Positions 43,475 through 51,760 of a stretch of 64,000 nt of DNA are shown here, piece by piece. The first letter of the stretch is position 1. Every line of letters begins with the position of its first letter. The DNA lies in the NCBI RefSeq assembly GCF_900107995.1, contig NZ_FNUM01000006.1:124001-188000 (forward strand), read 5' to 3'. Source of the DNA: Alcanivorax sp. DSM 26293 (GTDB lineage Bacteria; Pseudomonadota; Gammaproteobacteria; Pseudomonadales; Alcanivoracaceae). A program made the translations under genes and the position numbers. The notes beneath the pieces were generated by a model, which did not search any database, was not told the DNA's origin, and saw only the letters and a list, made by a program, of their open reading frames with translations.

Positions 43475-43957
43475 TTAGGCCAGGTACTTGGACAGGCTCT
43501 CGTCCTGCTTCATTACCTCGGTGATGTTGGCCATGACTTCCTCGGCGGTTACATCCTGGTGCGGGAAAATAACAGCGAAGTTTTCATGCATGGCAGCATT
43601 GAAACGGGCACGATCGTCGGCCTGGATCCCCATGGATACGGACAATGCGGTCAGGGCTTCGCCTTCACCTGTGGCCATATCCTGAGCCACTTCTTCCATC
43701 ACACCGGTCATGCCGAGCAGGCTCTGGCCGCTGTAGGTCAGGGAACCGTTGGTATCACAGCCGTTGGTACCGGTGGTCATACCGAACGTTGCGTTGCCGG
43801 AGGTGCCGTTCACAATAGTCGCCAGCAGGTGCATGGGCAAACCGGAATTGCCTTCGAACAGCATGTTACCCCAGCCACAACCGGGACCACCCGGAGCTAC
43901 AGCCATGGCAGAAGTTGAAGCGCCGAGCAGAGTGGCAGCAATAAGCGTCTTTTTCAT
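43475..43957 (-). CDS. DUF3015 family exported protein
   Basis: Small periplasmic protein of the DUF3015 family; function unknown. 160 residues with a signal peptide ending SAMA (about 1-19). Mature N-terminus APGGPGCGWGNMLFEG is the family hallmark and TFGMTTGTNGCDTNGSL supplies a second Cys that could pair with the first. A helical C-terminal half follows. GGAGG lies upstream of the ATG. It has its own terminator and an upstream 19-base palindrome, so it is probably monocistronic. Confidence 0.85.
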   Translation of the reverse strand: MKKTLIAATLLGASTSAMAVAPGGPGCGWGNMLFEGNSGLPMHLLATIVNGTSGNATFGMTTGTNGCDTNGSLTYSGQSLLGMTGVMEEVAQDMATGEGEALTALSVSMGIQADDRARFNAAMHENFAVIFPHQDVTAEEVMANITEVMKQDESLSKYLA

Positions 43958-44110
43958 TCTGAGATACCTCCAAGTTTTTATATGTCATCCCTGGGGATAC
44001 TTCACAGCACCAGGCTGTATTTAGCAACCCTGTCGCAGCGATGCTGCTCAGTGCTCTCCCCGTCACCCGCAAAACAGGCAACTGACTTCATCATAAACAA
44101 GGCGAGGACC

Positions 44111-44129
44111 TTTGCAATACAATTGCAAA
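44111..44129. promoter_or_regulatory. Perfect 19-base palindrome, candidate operator
   Basis: TTTGCAAT (44111-44118), ACA, ATTGCAAA (44122-44129). It lies just past the dtd stop and about 150 bases upstream of the DUF3015 gene. Its size and symmetry resemble sites of MarR- or TetR-type regulators. No T-run follows. Confidence 0.5.
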
Positions 44130-44136
44130 ACTACGG

Positions 44137-44574
44137 TCATGAGCTCAAAAGAAATGTGACAGGGCCATCATTGACAAGATGTACTTGCATATCGGCACCA
44201 AACACACCACTGGTCACTGGAATATTCTTTTCCCGTAATTCCCGCAAATAACAATCGTATAGCTGCCTTCCCTGCTCCGGCGGGGCCGCCTTGCTGAAAC
44301 TGGGCCGACGGCCCTTTCGGGTATCCGCCGCCAAGGTGAATTGGGATATGGCAAGAATTTCTCCATCAATATCGCGCACGTCCAGGTTCATCTTGTCATC
44401 GCTGTCGGCGAACACCCGGTAACCCACTGTCCTTTCCGCCATTCGCGCCACCGTCGCCTCATCGTCACCGGCCTCGATCCCAACCAGCAGCAACAGACCC
44501 TGGCCGATACGCCCCACACACTCGCCGGATACCGTCACCGAGGCTTCGCTGACACGCTGCAACAACACTTTCAA
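44137..44574 (-). CDS. dtd: D-aminoacyl-tRNA deacylase
   Basis: Removes D-amino acids (and mischarged glycine) from tRNA. 145 residues. SQFTLAAD (77-84) and NDGPVT (135-140, with the Gly-cis-Pro selectivity filter) are the two DTD signatures. The start is TTG, sharing TTGA with the pip stop, so it is coupled to pip. Confidence 0.96.
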   Translation of the reverse strand: MKVLLQRVSEASVTVSGECVGRIGQGLLLLVGIEAGDDEATVARMAERTVGYRVFADSDDKMNLDVRDIDGEILAISQFTLAADTRKGRRPSFSKAAPPEQGRQLYDCYLRELREKNIPVTSGVFGADMQVHLVNDGPVTFLLSS

Positions 44575-45494
44575 TCGTCGATCCTCCTCTCCAGTCTTTT
44601 CACTGCCTCCACCAATGCACTGGCAATCAACGGGTCAGAGGATGAATGACTGCCCCCTGCCACCCAATGCAACTGACTGCCCGGCAATACCCGGTGTAGC
44701 TCAAGCGCCTGGTCCGCCGGGCAGACGAAATCCCGGGTGCCGTGAATAATCTCTACCGGCAGCCCCATCCCTGCGCATGCCTCCAGCAAGGGAGCGGCAA
44801 GAAAACCATCATGAAGAAAATAATGGGTTTCCTGCATAGCCATACACAGCTCGTCATCGCTGGCTTCTCCAGGGGGTGACACCGGCGTTAATGCCAGCAC
44901 GGATTCCCAGTTACACCAGTTACGGGCATGGTAGCGGGCGCGCTTGCCCTGCAAGCCCTGATGATAGCGCTGTAGAAGGTCCCCCTCCCCCGGCGGCGCC
45001 TGCTCCTCAAATGCTGCCCATGACTCGGGAAAGAGCCGCGCAGCCCCGAGAGGCGTATAAAGCCAATCGCGATCCTGTTGTCGACAGAGAAAGACGCCCC
45101 GCAACACCATACCGGCGACCCGCTGGGGATACGTCGCCAGGTACGCCAGGGCCAGAGTGACGCCCCAGGAGCCAGCGAAGACTCGCCAACGCGTTATACT
45201 CAGCGTCTCCCTCAGACTCTCCAGGTCTGCAACCAGATGGGTGGTGGTATTGTCCTGAATCGACGCAAAGGGTCGGCTTTGACCACTGCCTCGCTGATCA
45301 AAGAGAATAATGCGGTACCGTCGGGGATCGAAAAACCGGCGCATGAAGGGGGAGCAACCGCCGCCGGGACCGCCATGCAGGACAACCACAGGCACGCCGT
45401 CCGGATTACCGCTTTCTTCCACGTAAAGCTGGTGCCCCTGACCCACTGATACCAGAGACTGCCGATAACTGTCCGGCAAGGGAAATAACGCCAT
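44571..45494 (-). CDS. pip: Proline iminopeptidase
   Basis: Alpha/beta-hydrolase peptidase that removes N-terminal proline. 307 residues from ATG 45494. HGGPGGGCSPFMRRFFDPRRYRI carries the oxyanion region, FDQRGSGQSRP is typical of Pip, GSWG is the nucleophile elbow, and GTRDFVCP and GGSHSS hold the acid and His. The start codon overlaps that of the divergent lipoprotein gene (shared CATG), so each promoter must lie inside the other gene. A longer reading frame upstream is not typical of the family. Confidence 0.92.
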   Translation of the reverse strand: MALFPLPDSYRQSLVSVGQGHQLYVEESGNPDGVPVVVLHGGPGGGCSPFMRRFFDPRRYRIILFDQRGSGQSRPFASIQDNTTTHLVADLESLRETLSITRWRVFAGSWGVTLALAYLATYPQRVAGMVLRGVFLCRQQDRDWLYTPLGAARLFPESWAAFEEQAPPGEGDLLQRYHQGLQGKRARYHARNWCNWESVLALTPVSPPGEASDDELCMAMQETHYFLHDGFLAAPLLEACAGMGLPVEIIHGTRDFVCPADQALELHRVLPGSQLHWVAGGSHSSSDPLIASALVEAVKRLERRIDD

Positions 45495-45960
45495 GAGAGC
45501 TGCACTTATCTGCAGAAAGACCTCAGCATACCTGCTGGTGATTACCCTGCAACTGTTGCTGGCAGGCTGCAGCAAAACCCCACCGGAGCAGGCCATCCTG
45601 GACGCCCTGGAGAATCTTGAGGCGGCTATCGAGGCTGGCGATACCGGATCGGTGATGGACGCACTCACCGATCCTGCAGAGATTCAGCGTGGCGGCCACA
45701 CCCTGCAACGGAACGAGGTGCGGCGCCTACTGATGGGCACCTTCCTCCGCTACCCGCAACGCCAACTTGCACTCACCCAGATCAACATCGAGCTGGACCC
45801 TGTTACCCAACGCCACGCCCGCGTCACCTTCACCGCCTTCGCCTGGGGCGGACAGAACGTCATGCCCGAGAACGTGGATAGCTATCGGGTGGTGAGCGAC
45901 TGGCGCGAGGACGGGGAGTGGAAAATTGAGGCGCTGACAGCGAATGGGCTTAGGGAGTGA
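45493..45960 (+). CDS. Putative lipoprotein, NTF2-like
   Basis: Not recognised by family name. 155 residues; the signal sequence ends LLLAGC (lipobox, Cys26), followed by SKTP. The mature domain has a helical start (EQAILDALENLEAAIEAGD) and a run of strands ending WREDGEWKIEALTANGL; this order is like small NTF2-like domains, an inference. Divergent from pip with overlapping start codons. The stop sits at the edge of a large palindromic repeat. Confidence 0.7.
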   Translation: MRAALICRKTSAYLLVITLQLLLAGCSKTPPEQAILDALENLEAAIEAGDTGSVMDALTDPAEIQRGGHTLQRNEVRRLLMGTFLRYPQRQLALTQINIELDPVTQRHARVTFTAFAWGGQNVMPENVDSYRVVSDWREDGEWKIEALTANGLRE

Positions 45961-46093
45961 ACAGTTCGCGATTTTGCGCTCGTTATTTCCCAACGCAAGA
46001 GGCCGCGCCCAGAGTATGGACGCAGCCTCTTGCGTTGCAGAACCTGAAGTCCAGTCCCGCGAACTGTTAACTATTCACTATTAACGGTTAACT
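45960..46093. repeat. Nested palindromic repeat, family C copy 1
   Basis: Outer arms AACAGTTCGCG (45960-45970) and CGCGAACTGTT (46058-46068). Inner hairpin CAACGCAAGAGGC (45991-46003) and GCCTCTTGCGTTG (46025-46037), both perfect. The tail GTTAACTATTCACTATTAAC plus GGTTAACT recurs beside the copy near 60.87 kb. It fills the gap between the lipoprotein and ntrC stops. Confidence 0.85.
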
Positions 46094-46099
46094 GCTTCA

Positions 46100-47533
46100 T
46101 CAATCCTCATCGCCACCAGCCAACTCTCCCTCCATATCCAGCTCCTTGATCTTGCGGGTGAGGGTGTTGCGACCCCAGCCGAGCAAAGCGGCGGCATCGC
46201 GCTTACGGCCGCCGGTGTGCTGCAGGGCCACTTCGATCATGGTGCGCTCGAACCCCGGAACCGCCTGTTCGAGGATGCTGCGCTCACCCTGGGACAGGGC
46301 CCGGTCGGCCCAGTTGCGCAGGGACTTGAGCCAATCACCGCTGACGTCGGCGCCCTTGGCGGCACCGGCCTCTTTCAGTTCCGGCGGCAGATCATCCACC
46401 AGCACCTCTCGACCGGATGCCATCACCGTCAGCCAGCGACAGGTATTTTCCAGTTGCCGCACGTTACCCGGCCAACCCTGAGCGGCCAGGTATTTTTCCG
46501 TGTCCTTGTGCAGCACCTTGGGCTCCACGCCCAGCTCATTGCCCGCCCGCTGCAGGAAGTAGTTGGCCAGGCGGGGGATATCTTCACGGCGCTCAGCCAG
46601 CCGGGGAATATGGATACGGATTACATTGAGGCGGTGGAACAGATCCTCACGGAAGTCCCCATCCTTGACCAGACGCTCCAGATCCTGGTGAGTGGCTGCA
46701 ATAATGCGAACATCCACATGGATCGGAGTGGTACCACCAACGCGATAAAACTCGCTCTCCTGCAATACCCGCAACAGGCGAGTCTGCGCTTCCAGCGGCA
46801 TGTCACCGATTTCATCAAGGAACAGGGTGCCACCGTTGGCCTGCTCAAAACGCCCCACACGCTGGTTATTGGCACCGGTAAAGGCCCCCTTTTCGTGACC
46901 AAACAGCTCGGATTCGATCAGGTCCTTGGGGATAGCCGCCATGTTCAGTGCCACAAAATTCTTTTCACGACGCATGGAGTGACTGTGCAGGGCCCGGGCA
47001 ACCAGCTCCTTACCGGTACCGGACTGGCCGTTGATCAGTACCGTGACGTTGGAATGGCTGAGTCGGCCAATGGCGCGGAACACCTCCTGCATGGCCGGCG
47101 CTTCGCCGATAATTTCGGTGGACTCTTCCTCCACGGCGGGCGGCTGCTCACCGCGGGATTCTTCACGATGCTTGATGGCACGCCGCACCAGAGCCACCGC
47201 CTCGTCCACATCAAACGGCTTGGGCAAATACTCAAAGGCTCCTCCCTGATAGGAGGCCACCGCGGAATCCAGATCAGAGTGGGCGGTCATGATGATCACC
47301 GGCAGATCCGGGTTCTTGCGCTGTAGAATCTTGAGCATCCGCAGGCCGTCGGTGCCCGGCATGCGCACATCACTGATCAGCACTTCCGGCTCCTGCCCAC
47401 CCTCCTCCAGGGTGTTCAGCGCCTCATCGCCATCCTCGAAACAGGTTACTGCGTAACCCTCCTGGCTCAATGCCTTTTCCAGCACCCAGCGAATGGACCG
47501 GTCATCGTCAACTACCCATACCGTTACGCTCAT
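46100..47533 (-). CDS. ntrC: Nitrogen response regulator NtrC
   Basis: Sigma-54 activator that turns on nitrogen-scavenging genes when phosphorylated by NtrB. 477 residues. Receiver domain with D55 as phosphorylation site (LISDVRMPG); AAA+ domain with Walker A GQSGTGKE and the sigma-54 contact loop [10 protein letters not shown]-terminal Fis-type helix-turn-helix ([22 protein letters not shown]). It lies 55 bases after ntrB. Probable targets in this window are the boxes upstream of glnA and ntrB. Confidence 0.98.
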   Translation of the reverse strand: MSVTVWVVDDDRSIRWVLEKALSQEGYAVTCFEDGDEALNTLEEGGQEPEVLISDVRMPGTDGLRMLKILQRKNPDLPVIIMTAHSDLDSAVASYQGGAFEYLPKPFDVDEAVALVRRAIKHREESRGEQPPAVEEESTEIIGEAPAMQEVFRAIGRLSHSNVTVLINGQSGTGKELVARALHSHSMRREKNFVALNMAAIPKDLIESELFGHEKGAFTGANNQRVGRFEQANGGTLFLDEIGDMPLEAQTRLLRVLQESEFYRVGGTTPIHVDVRIIAATHQDLERLVKDGDFREDLFHRLNVIRIHIPRLAERREDIPRLANYFLQRAGNELGVEPKVLHKDTEKYLAAQGWPGNVRQLENTCRWLTVMASGREVLVDDLPPELKEAGAAKGADVSGDWLKSLRNWADRALSQGERSILEQAVPGFERTMIEVALQHTGGRKRDAAALLGWGRNTLTRKIKELDMEGELAGGDED

Positions 47534-47588
47534 GACCGGCCACTCCCTGGTGTTTCACTGTTGTCGTTGTTCACGGCTGCAAAGGCGC

Positions 47589-48683
47589 TCATGACTGTTC
47601 GCTCTCCGTTATTTCCGGCTGCTCCATTGGCAGCAAAATACTGAATACGGTGTTACCCGGGGCGCTCTCGCACTCAATCAACCCCTGATGCTGACTGATA
47701 ATGGACTGGGCAATGGACAAACCCAGCCCGGTACCACTGGCCCGGCCGCTGACCATGGGATAAAACAGGGTCTCCTGCACATCCGGGGCAATACCCGGGC
47801 CGTTGTCGATAATATCTACCCGCAGCACCAGACGGTGGCGCAACGAGCCAATGGTGAACTGGCGCAATACCCGCGTGCGCATGATGATGCGGGCATCTTC
47901 TGTATGCGATTCCAGCAAGGCCTGGGTGGCGTTGCGGATAATATTGAGCAATACCTGAATCATCTGATCCCGGTCGGCAATCACATCCGGCAGGCTGATA
48001 TCGTAATCCCGCCAGATCGCGACCCCCTGGGGGTGCTCCGCCAGCAACAGCTGACGAACATGCTCCAGGCATTCATGCACATTCACCGGCTTGAACTCCG
48101 GCGGCTTGCGCGGACCAAGCATACGATCTGCCACCGTGCGCAACCGGTCTGCCTCATCGATGATGACTTTGGTGTACTCGGTCAACTCAGGGTCCGGCAG
48201 AGCGCGCTCCAGCAACTGAGCCGCCCCGCGGATACCCCCCAGAGGGTTCTTGATCTCGTGGGCCACCCCTCGCACCAGCGCCCGGGTCGCCTGATGCGCA
48301 TGGATCAACGCTTCTTCCCGGGTGATGCGCAGCAGCCGATCCAGCGGCTGCATTTCCATCAGCAGGCTCAGGGGCTGCCCGGGTTCATTAATCGGACTGA
48401 CGGAATAATCCACAGTAATTTCATAACCCGGCGCCACCGCAAGACGAGCCTCCCGCCGCGTGAAGGGGTGCTCATCCTGGATGCACTGGCGCAGGGCATC
48501 ACGGGCTTCTTCGTCATCAAAAAAATAATCCGGCAGCGGCTGCCCCATGGCACGGCTGGCGCTGGTGGCAAGCAGCATCTCTGCCGCCGGATTCAGATAG
48601 CGGACCTGCAGCTTGTGATCCAGCATGACCACCGCAGTGCGCAGGTGATCCAGTAAACGTTTGTGCAAGATGACACCACCCAT
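47589..48683 (-). CDS. ntrB: Nitrogen sensor histidine kinase NtrB
   Basis: Cytoplasmic PAS-histidine kinase that phosphorylates or dephosphorylates NtrC under PII control. 364 residues. PAS domain (about 8-110, VMLDHKLQVRYLNPAAEMLL), H box GVAHEIKNPLGG with His142, N box NIIRNATQAL, and G boxes DNGPGIA and GTGLGLSIAQ. I chose ATG 48683 (MGGVILHKRLLDHL) by comparison with NtrB N-termini; ATG 48698 would add five residues. A NtrC-type box lies 135 bases upstream. Confidence 0.97.
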   Translation of the reverse strand: MGGVILHKRLLDHLRTAVVMLDHKLQVRYLNPAAEMLLATSASRAMGQPLPDYFFDDEEARDALRQCIQDEHPFTRREARLAVAPGYEITVDYSVSPINEPGQPLSLLMEMQPLDRLLRITREEALIHAHQATRALVRGVAHEIKNPLGGIRGAAQLLERALPDPELTEYTKVIIDEADRLRTVADRMLGPRKPPEFKPVNVHECLEHVRQLLLAEHPQGVAIWRDYDISLPDVIADRDQMIQVLLNIIRNATQALLESHTEDARIIMRTRVLRQFTIGSLRHRLVLRVDIIDNGPGIAPDVQETLFYPMVSGRASGTGLGLSIAQSIISQHQGLIECESAPGNTVFSILLPMEQPEITESEQS

Positions 48684-48817
48684 CAACTGTTGGCCCATAA
48701 CAGGGCATAAGCAATTATCAGGCCACCTCTGCCAACGCCGCAGGTGCACGGCTATAGGTCTTCAATGCAGAGAACGGAGCCCCATGATGATGAGTGTAGC
48801 GAGATCAGAGGAAAGAT

Positions 48818-48834
48818 TGCACTATAATGGTGCA
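48818..48834. promoter_or_regulatory. NtrC box over the probable ntrBC -10
   Basis: TGCACTATAATGGTGCA fits the NtrC consensus TGCAC(C/T)-N5-(G/A)GTGCA. On the minus strand it contains TATAGT (48821-48826), five of six for a sigma-70 -10 reading toward ntrB; the -35 at 17-18 bases is weak. NtrC bound here would block that promoter, as at enteric glnLp. Confidence 0.75.
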
Positions 48835-48837
48835 GAA

Positions 48838-49566
48838 CTAGGGAGCCAGAATGGGTCGCCGCTGAGACGGTCGAGCAGGATCTCCTCGCCCCGCCGGGTC
48901 ACCGGCCCCGGCGGGACCGCCTGACGATGCGGATCCACCCGTTTCCGCAGCGCCACCCCGGCTGGCAGGGTCACCAATAACACCCGGCCCCCCATTGCCA
49001 GGCGAATTCTGGAAATTCTGCACCGTACTGCGATGGATATACACCTGCACCGGCTCAGAGCTGATCAGAACCTCGTCATCAGAATTGAGCACTTTGACCA
49101 CGAGAGTGTGCGTACCCCGAATAACGGTATTTAGCGCCATACCTGGCTGGGCCTCCCCATTATCGAAAAGCACCAGTCGGTCATCTCCCTGAAGGGACGG
49201 CTGCAGATCCACAGAGACCACTACCGGTTCTTGCTGATTACGGATAGTGCTTTCCGGCTCAGGACGGGTAATCACAAGAGAACGATACCCTTCGGGCGGC
49301 TCGTCCTCCTCAATCTGAGACTCAGCTTCAGGCAATTTGACCCTCTTCATGGGCACCGCATTGGGAGGTCGAAGGTGCACCTCTTCGGAAGCGCTTGCGC
49401 CCTCTGCAGGCTGATCACTGAAAATCACATTGCCATTCTTGTCGACAGACCGATATATCTTTGCCGATGCATTGGGCTCTTCCCCGTCAACCTCTACCGC
49501 TGTTTCGGCACGTAGCCCGCCAGAGCACATCAGCAAGGCAGTCAGCAACATTCCTGCATTCTTCAT
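48838..49566 (-). CDS. DUF4124-containing exported protein
   Basis: Periplasmic protein with a DUF4124 domain near the N-terminus (KIYRSVDKNGNVIFSDQPAEGA, about 34-55); function unknown but often encoded beside glnA and ntrBC in this group. 242 residues from ATG 49566 (GGGAGG upstream). Signal peptide ends LRA. A beta-rich middle (IRGTHTLVVKVLNSDDEVL) resembles an immunoglobulin-like fold. The C-terminal 45 residues are Gly, Pro, Ala and Arg rich (GGPAGAGDPAGRGDPAR) and probably disordered. Confidence 0.82.
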   Translation of the reverse strand: MKNAGMLLTALLMCSGGLRAETAVEVDGEEPNASAKIYRSVDKNGNVIFSDQPAEGASASEEVHLRPPNAVPMKRVKLPEAESQIEEDEPPEGYRSLVITRPEPESTIRNQQEPVVVSVDLQPSLQGDDRLVLFDNGEAQPGMALNTVIRGTHTLVVKVLNSDDEVLISSEPVQVYIHRSTVQNFQNSPGNGGPGVIGDPASRGGAAETGGSASSGGPAGAGDPAGRGDPARPSQRRPILAP

Positions 49567-49672
49567 GATTGCCTCCCTTGAACACCCTTTGATTCTCACC
49601 CGCCAAGCCAGCACAAGAAAGGGCCAAATGCACAAATTCTGTGCTTATTTCAGACTCATACAGACAAAAAAA

Positions 49673-49691
49673 GCCCCCGACTAGCGGGGGC
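49673..49691 (-). terminator. Terminator of glnA
   Basis: GCCCCCG (49673-49679), ACTAG, CGGGGGC (49685-49691), followed on the minus strand by seven T. Confidence 0.92.
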
Positions 49692-49719
49692 CTTCTTTCT
49701 GCAGATTTCCCGAAGGAGA

Positions 49720-51126
49720 TCAGCAGGAGTAGTACATGTCGAACTCGACCGGGTGCGGAGTCATGTTGAGACGCTCGATCTCACCACGCTTCAGGCTGAT
49801 GTAGCCTTCCAGCATATCCTTGGAGAACACGTCGCCTTCGGTCAGGAAGTCCATGTCGGCTTCTAGGCAATCCAGCGCCATGGTCAGGGTATGGGCCACG
49901 GTCGGGATGTCCTTGGCTTCTTCAGCCGGCAGATCATAGAGATCCTTGTCCATGGCATCGCCCGGGTGCAGCTTGTTCTTGATACCGTCCAGACCTGCCA
50001 TCAACAGGGCCGCGAAGCACAGGTACGGGTTGGCAGACGGATCCGGGAAGCGCGCCTCGATACGACGGGCCTTGGCGTTGCTCACGAACGGAATACGGAT
50101 GGAAGCAGAACGGTTACGGGCAGAGTAGGCCAGCATTACCGGGGCTTCGAAGCCGGGCACCAGACGCTTGTAGGAGTTGGTGGAACCGTTGGTGAAGGCA
50201 TTCAGGGCACGAGCGTGCTTGATGATGCCGCCGATGAAGTACAGGGCTTCGTCGGACAGACCTGCGTAGCCGTCACCGGCAAACAGGTTCTTGCCATCTT
50301 TACCCAGGGACACGTGAACGTGCATACCGGAACCGTTATCACCGATCAGCGGCTTGGGCATGAAGGTGGCAGTCTTGCCGTAGGCGTGAGCCACGTTGTG
50401 CACACAGTACTTGAGGATCTGCACTTCGTCGGCCTTGGCGGTCAGGGTGTTGGCGCCAACACCGATTTCACACTGGCCCGCAGTACCCACTTCATGGTGG
50501 TGCACTTCGATGTTCAGGCCCATTTGCTCCATGGCGGAACACATGGCACCACGCAGGTCGTGCAGGCTATCTACCGGCGGAACCGGGAAGTAGCCGCCCT
50601 TCACACCCGGACGGTGACCGATGTTGCCACCTTCGAAGTCCTCGTGGGATACCCACGCGGCTTCTTCGGAGTGAATGTTGTACATGGAACCCTGCATGTC
50701 GGATTTCCACTGCACGGAATCAAATACGAAGAATTCCGGCTCAGGACCAAACAGCGCAGTGTCGGCGATGCCAGTGGATTTCAGGTATTCCTCGGCGCGA
50801 CGAGCCACAGAGCGGGGATCACGCTCGTAACCCTGCATGGTGGACGGCTCAAGGATATCGCAACGCAGGTTGATGGTTGCCACGTCAGTGAACGGGTCCA
50901 GTACAGCGGAGGAATCATCCGGCATCATCACCATGTCGGACTCATTGATGCCTTTCCAGCCGGCAATGGAAGAACCATCGAACATTTTGCCGTCCTGGAA
51001 GAAATCTTCGTCGATTTCACCCACGGGGAGGGTTACGTGCTGCTCCTTACCACGGCTATCGGTGAAGCGCAGGTCCACCCATTTCACATCATTATCTTTG
51101 ATCAGCTTGAGGGTCTTTTCAGACAT
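49720..51126 (-). CDS. glnA: Glutamine synthetase GlnA (type I)
   Basis: ATP-dependent synthesis of glutamine from glutamate and ammonia; dodecamer. 468 residues, the exact E. coli-type length. [10 protein letters not shown] (48-57), PEPEFF metal site, NGSGMHVH (264-271), and the adenylylation site Y397 in DLYDLPAEE, so activity is probably controlled by GlnE. ATG follows TTAGGAGG. A sigma-54 promoter and NtrC boxes lie upstream; a terminator follows. Confidence 0.99.
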   Translation of the reverse strand: MSEKTLKLIKDNDVKWVDLRFTDSRGKEQHVTLPVGEIDEDFFQDGKMFDGSSIAGWKGINESDMVMMPDDSSAVLDPFTDVATINLRCDILEPSTMQGYERDPRSVARRAEEYLKSTGIADTALFGPEPEFFVFDSVQWKSDMQGSMYNIHSEEAAWVSHEDFEGGNIGHRPGVKGGYFPVPPVDSLHDLRGAMCSAMEQMGLNIEVHHHEVGTAGQCEIGVGANTLTAKADEVQILKYCVHNVAHAYGKTATFMPKPLIGDNGSGMHVHVSLGKDGKNLFAGDGYAGLSDEALYFIGGIIKHARALNAFTNGSTNSYKRLVPGFEAPVMLAYSARNRSASIRIPFVSNAKARRIEARFPDPSANPYLCFAALLMAGLDGIKNKLHPGDAMDKDLYDLPAEEAKDIPTVAHTLTMALDCLEADMDFLTEGDVFSKDMLEGYISLKRGEIERLNMTPHPVEFDMYYSC

Positions 51127-51244
51127 TGTCGTGCGTCCTCCTAAGGAACAGCGGGTTTGTCTCTGACTCGTTGCCCCACCCCGCATCAGGGCAGAACAGA
51201 GAGCCGGTATTCTCGGCCACCAGGCCTGCTTTGCCAATAGGGAG

Positions 51245-51259
51245 GCAAGTTCCATGCCA
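51245..51259 (-). promoter_or_regulatory. Sigma-54 promoter of glnA
   Basis: Minus strand: TGGCATGGAACTTGC, against the consensus TGGCAC-N5-TTGC. GG and GC elements are spaced correctly. It is about 120 bases upstream of the glnA ATG, and NtrC boxes lie 60-125 bases further upstream. Confidence 0.88.
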
Positions 51260-51321
51260 GCCCTTTTTTAGCGCATTTGACGGTTAAACGCGCAACCGAA
51301 GGAAAGCATACACCCTTACAG

Positions 51322-51369
51322 TGCATTAATATGGTGCGATGCACCATTATTATGCACTAAAAAAGTGCG
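51322..51369. promoter_or_regulatory. NtrC enhancer: two boxes plus a weak third
   Basis: Box 1 TGCATTAATATGGTGCG (51322-51338), box 2 TGCACCATTATTATGCA (51340-51356), and a weaker box 3 TGCACTAAAAAAGTGCG (51353-51369) that shares four bases with box 2. All have the 17-base form with TGCA-type ends. From the estimated start of glnA they lie near -95, -115 and -127. Box 3 falls mostly inside the 3' end of the tusA-like gene. Confidence 0.85.
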
Positions 51370-51611
51370 CCGTTATCCTCCCCGACCCGCAAAACCACAA
51401 ATACCTCGTTGCCGGCCTCGCCGGTTTCCAGCACCTCATGGCCATTGATGCGGCACCAGGCAGGAATATCGTTCAGTGCACCAGGGTCGGTGCAGACCAC
51501 TCGCAGGCAATCGCCAGTCGCCAAAGTGCGCACCTTGTTCTGCGTCTTGATCACCGGCATGGGGCACAACATGCGGCGCACATCCAGTTCATGAAGGGCT
51601 TCGGTCATCAT
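51357..51611 (-). CDS. TusA-family sulfur carrier
   Basis: Small TusA/SirA-like protein that accepts persulfide sulfur on a single Cys and passes it on. 84 residues from ATG 51611. The CPxP motif is C16-P-M-P, followed by VIKTQNKVRTLATGDCLRV. It is upstream of glnA on the same strand, and its 3' end contains part of the NtrC enhancer. The preceding gene is a PP-loop thiolation-type enzyme, a likely sulfur acceptor partner, though a repeat element separates the two. Confidence 0.85.
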   Translation of the reverse strand: MMTEALHELDVRRMLCPMPVIKTQNKVRTLATGDCLRVVCTDPGALNDIPAWCRINGHEVLETGEAGNEVFVVLRVGEDNGALF

Positions 51612-51674
51612 CAAAGCGTACCTGCTTCAGCGTGTTGAGGGAGCGGTTCTATTCATGGAGAAAGAGACGAACAA

Positions 51675-51759
51675 GTCAGTGGCGAGTTGCGAGAAGCGAG
51701 GCTCGAAGAGCAACCCGGGTTTTACCTGTCGGTCCTAGAGACTTGCTTCTCGTCACTGA
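51675..51759. repeat. Intergenic palindromic repeat, family A copy 3
   Basis: Outer arms CAGTGGCGAG (near 51677) and CTCGTCACTG (ending 51758) pair at 9 of 10; inner GAAGCGAG and CTTGCTTC at 7 of 8. The core TCGAAGAG-C-AACCCGGGTTTT-ACCT (51703-51727) matches the copy at 7124-7148. It separates the tusA-like and PP-loop genes. Confidence 0.75.
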
Positions 51760-51760
51760 T

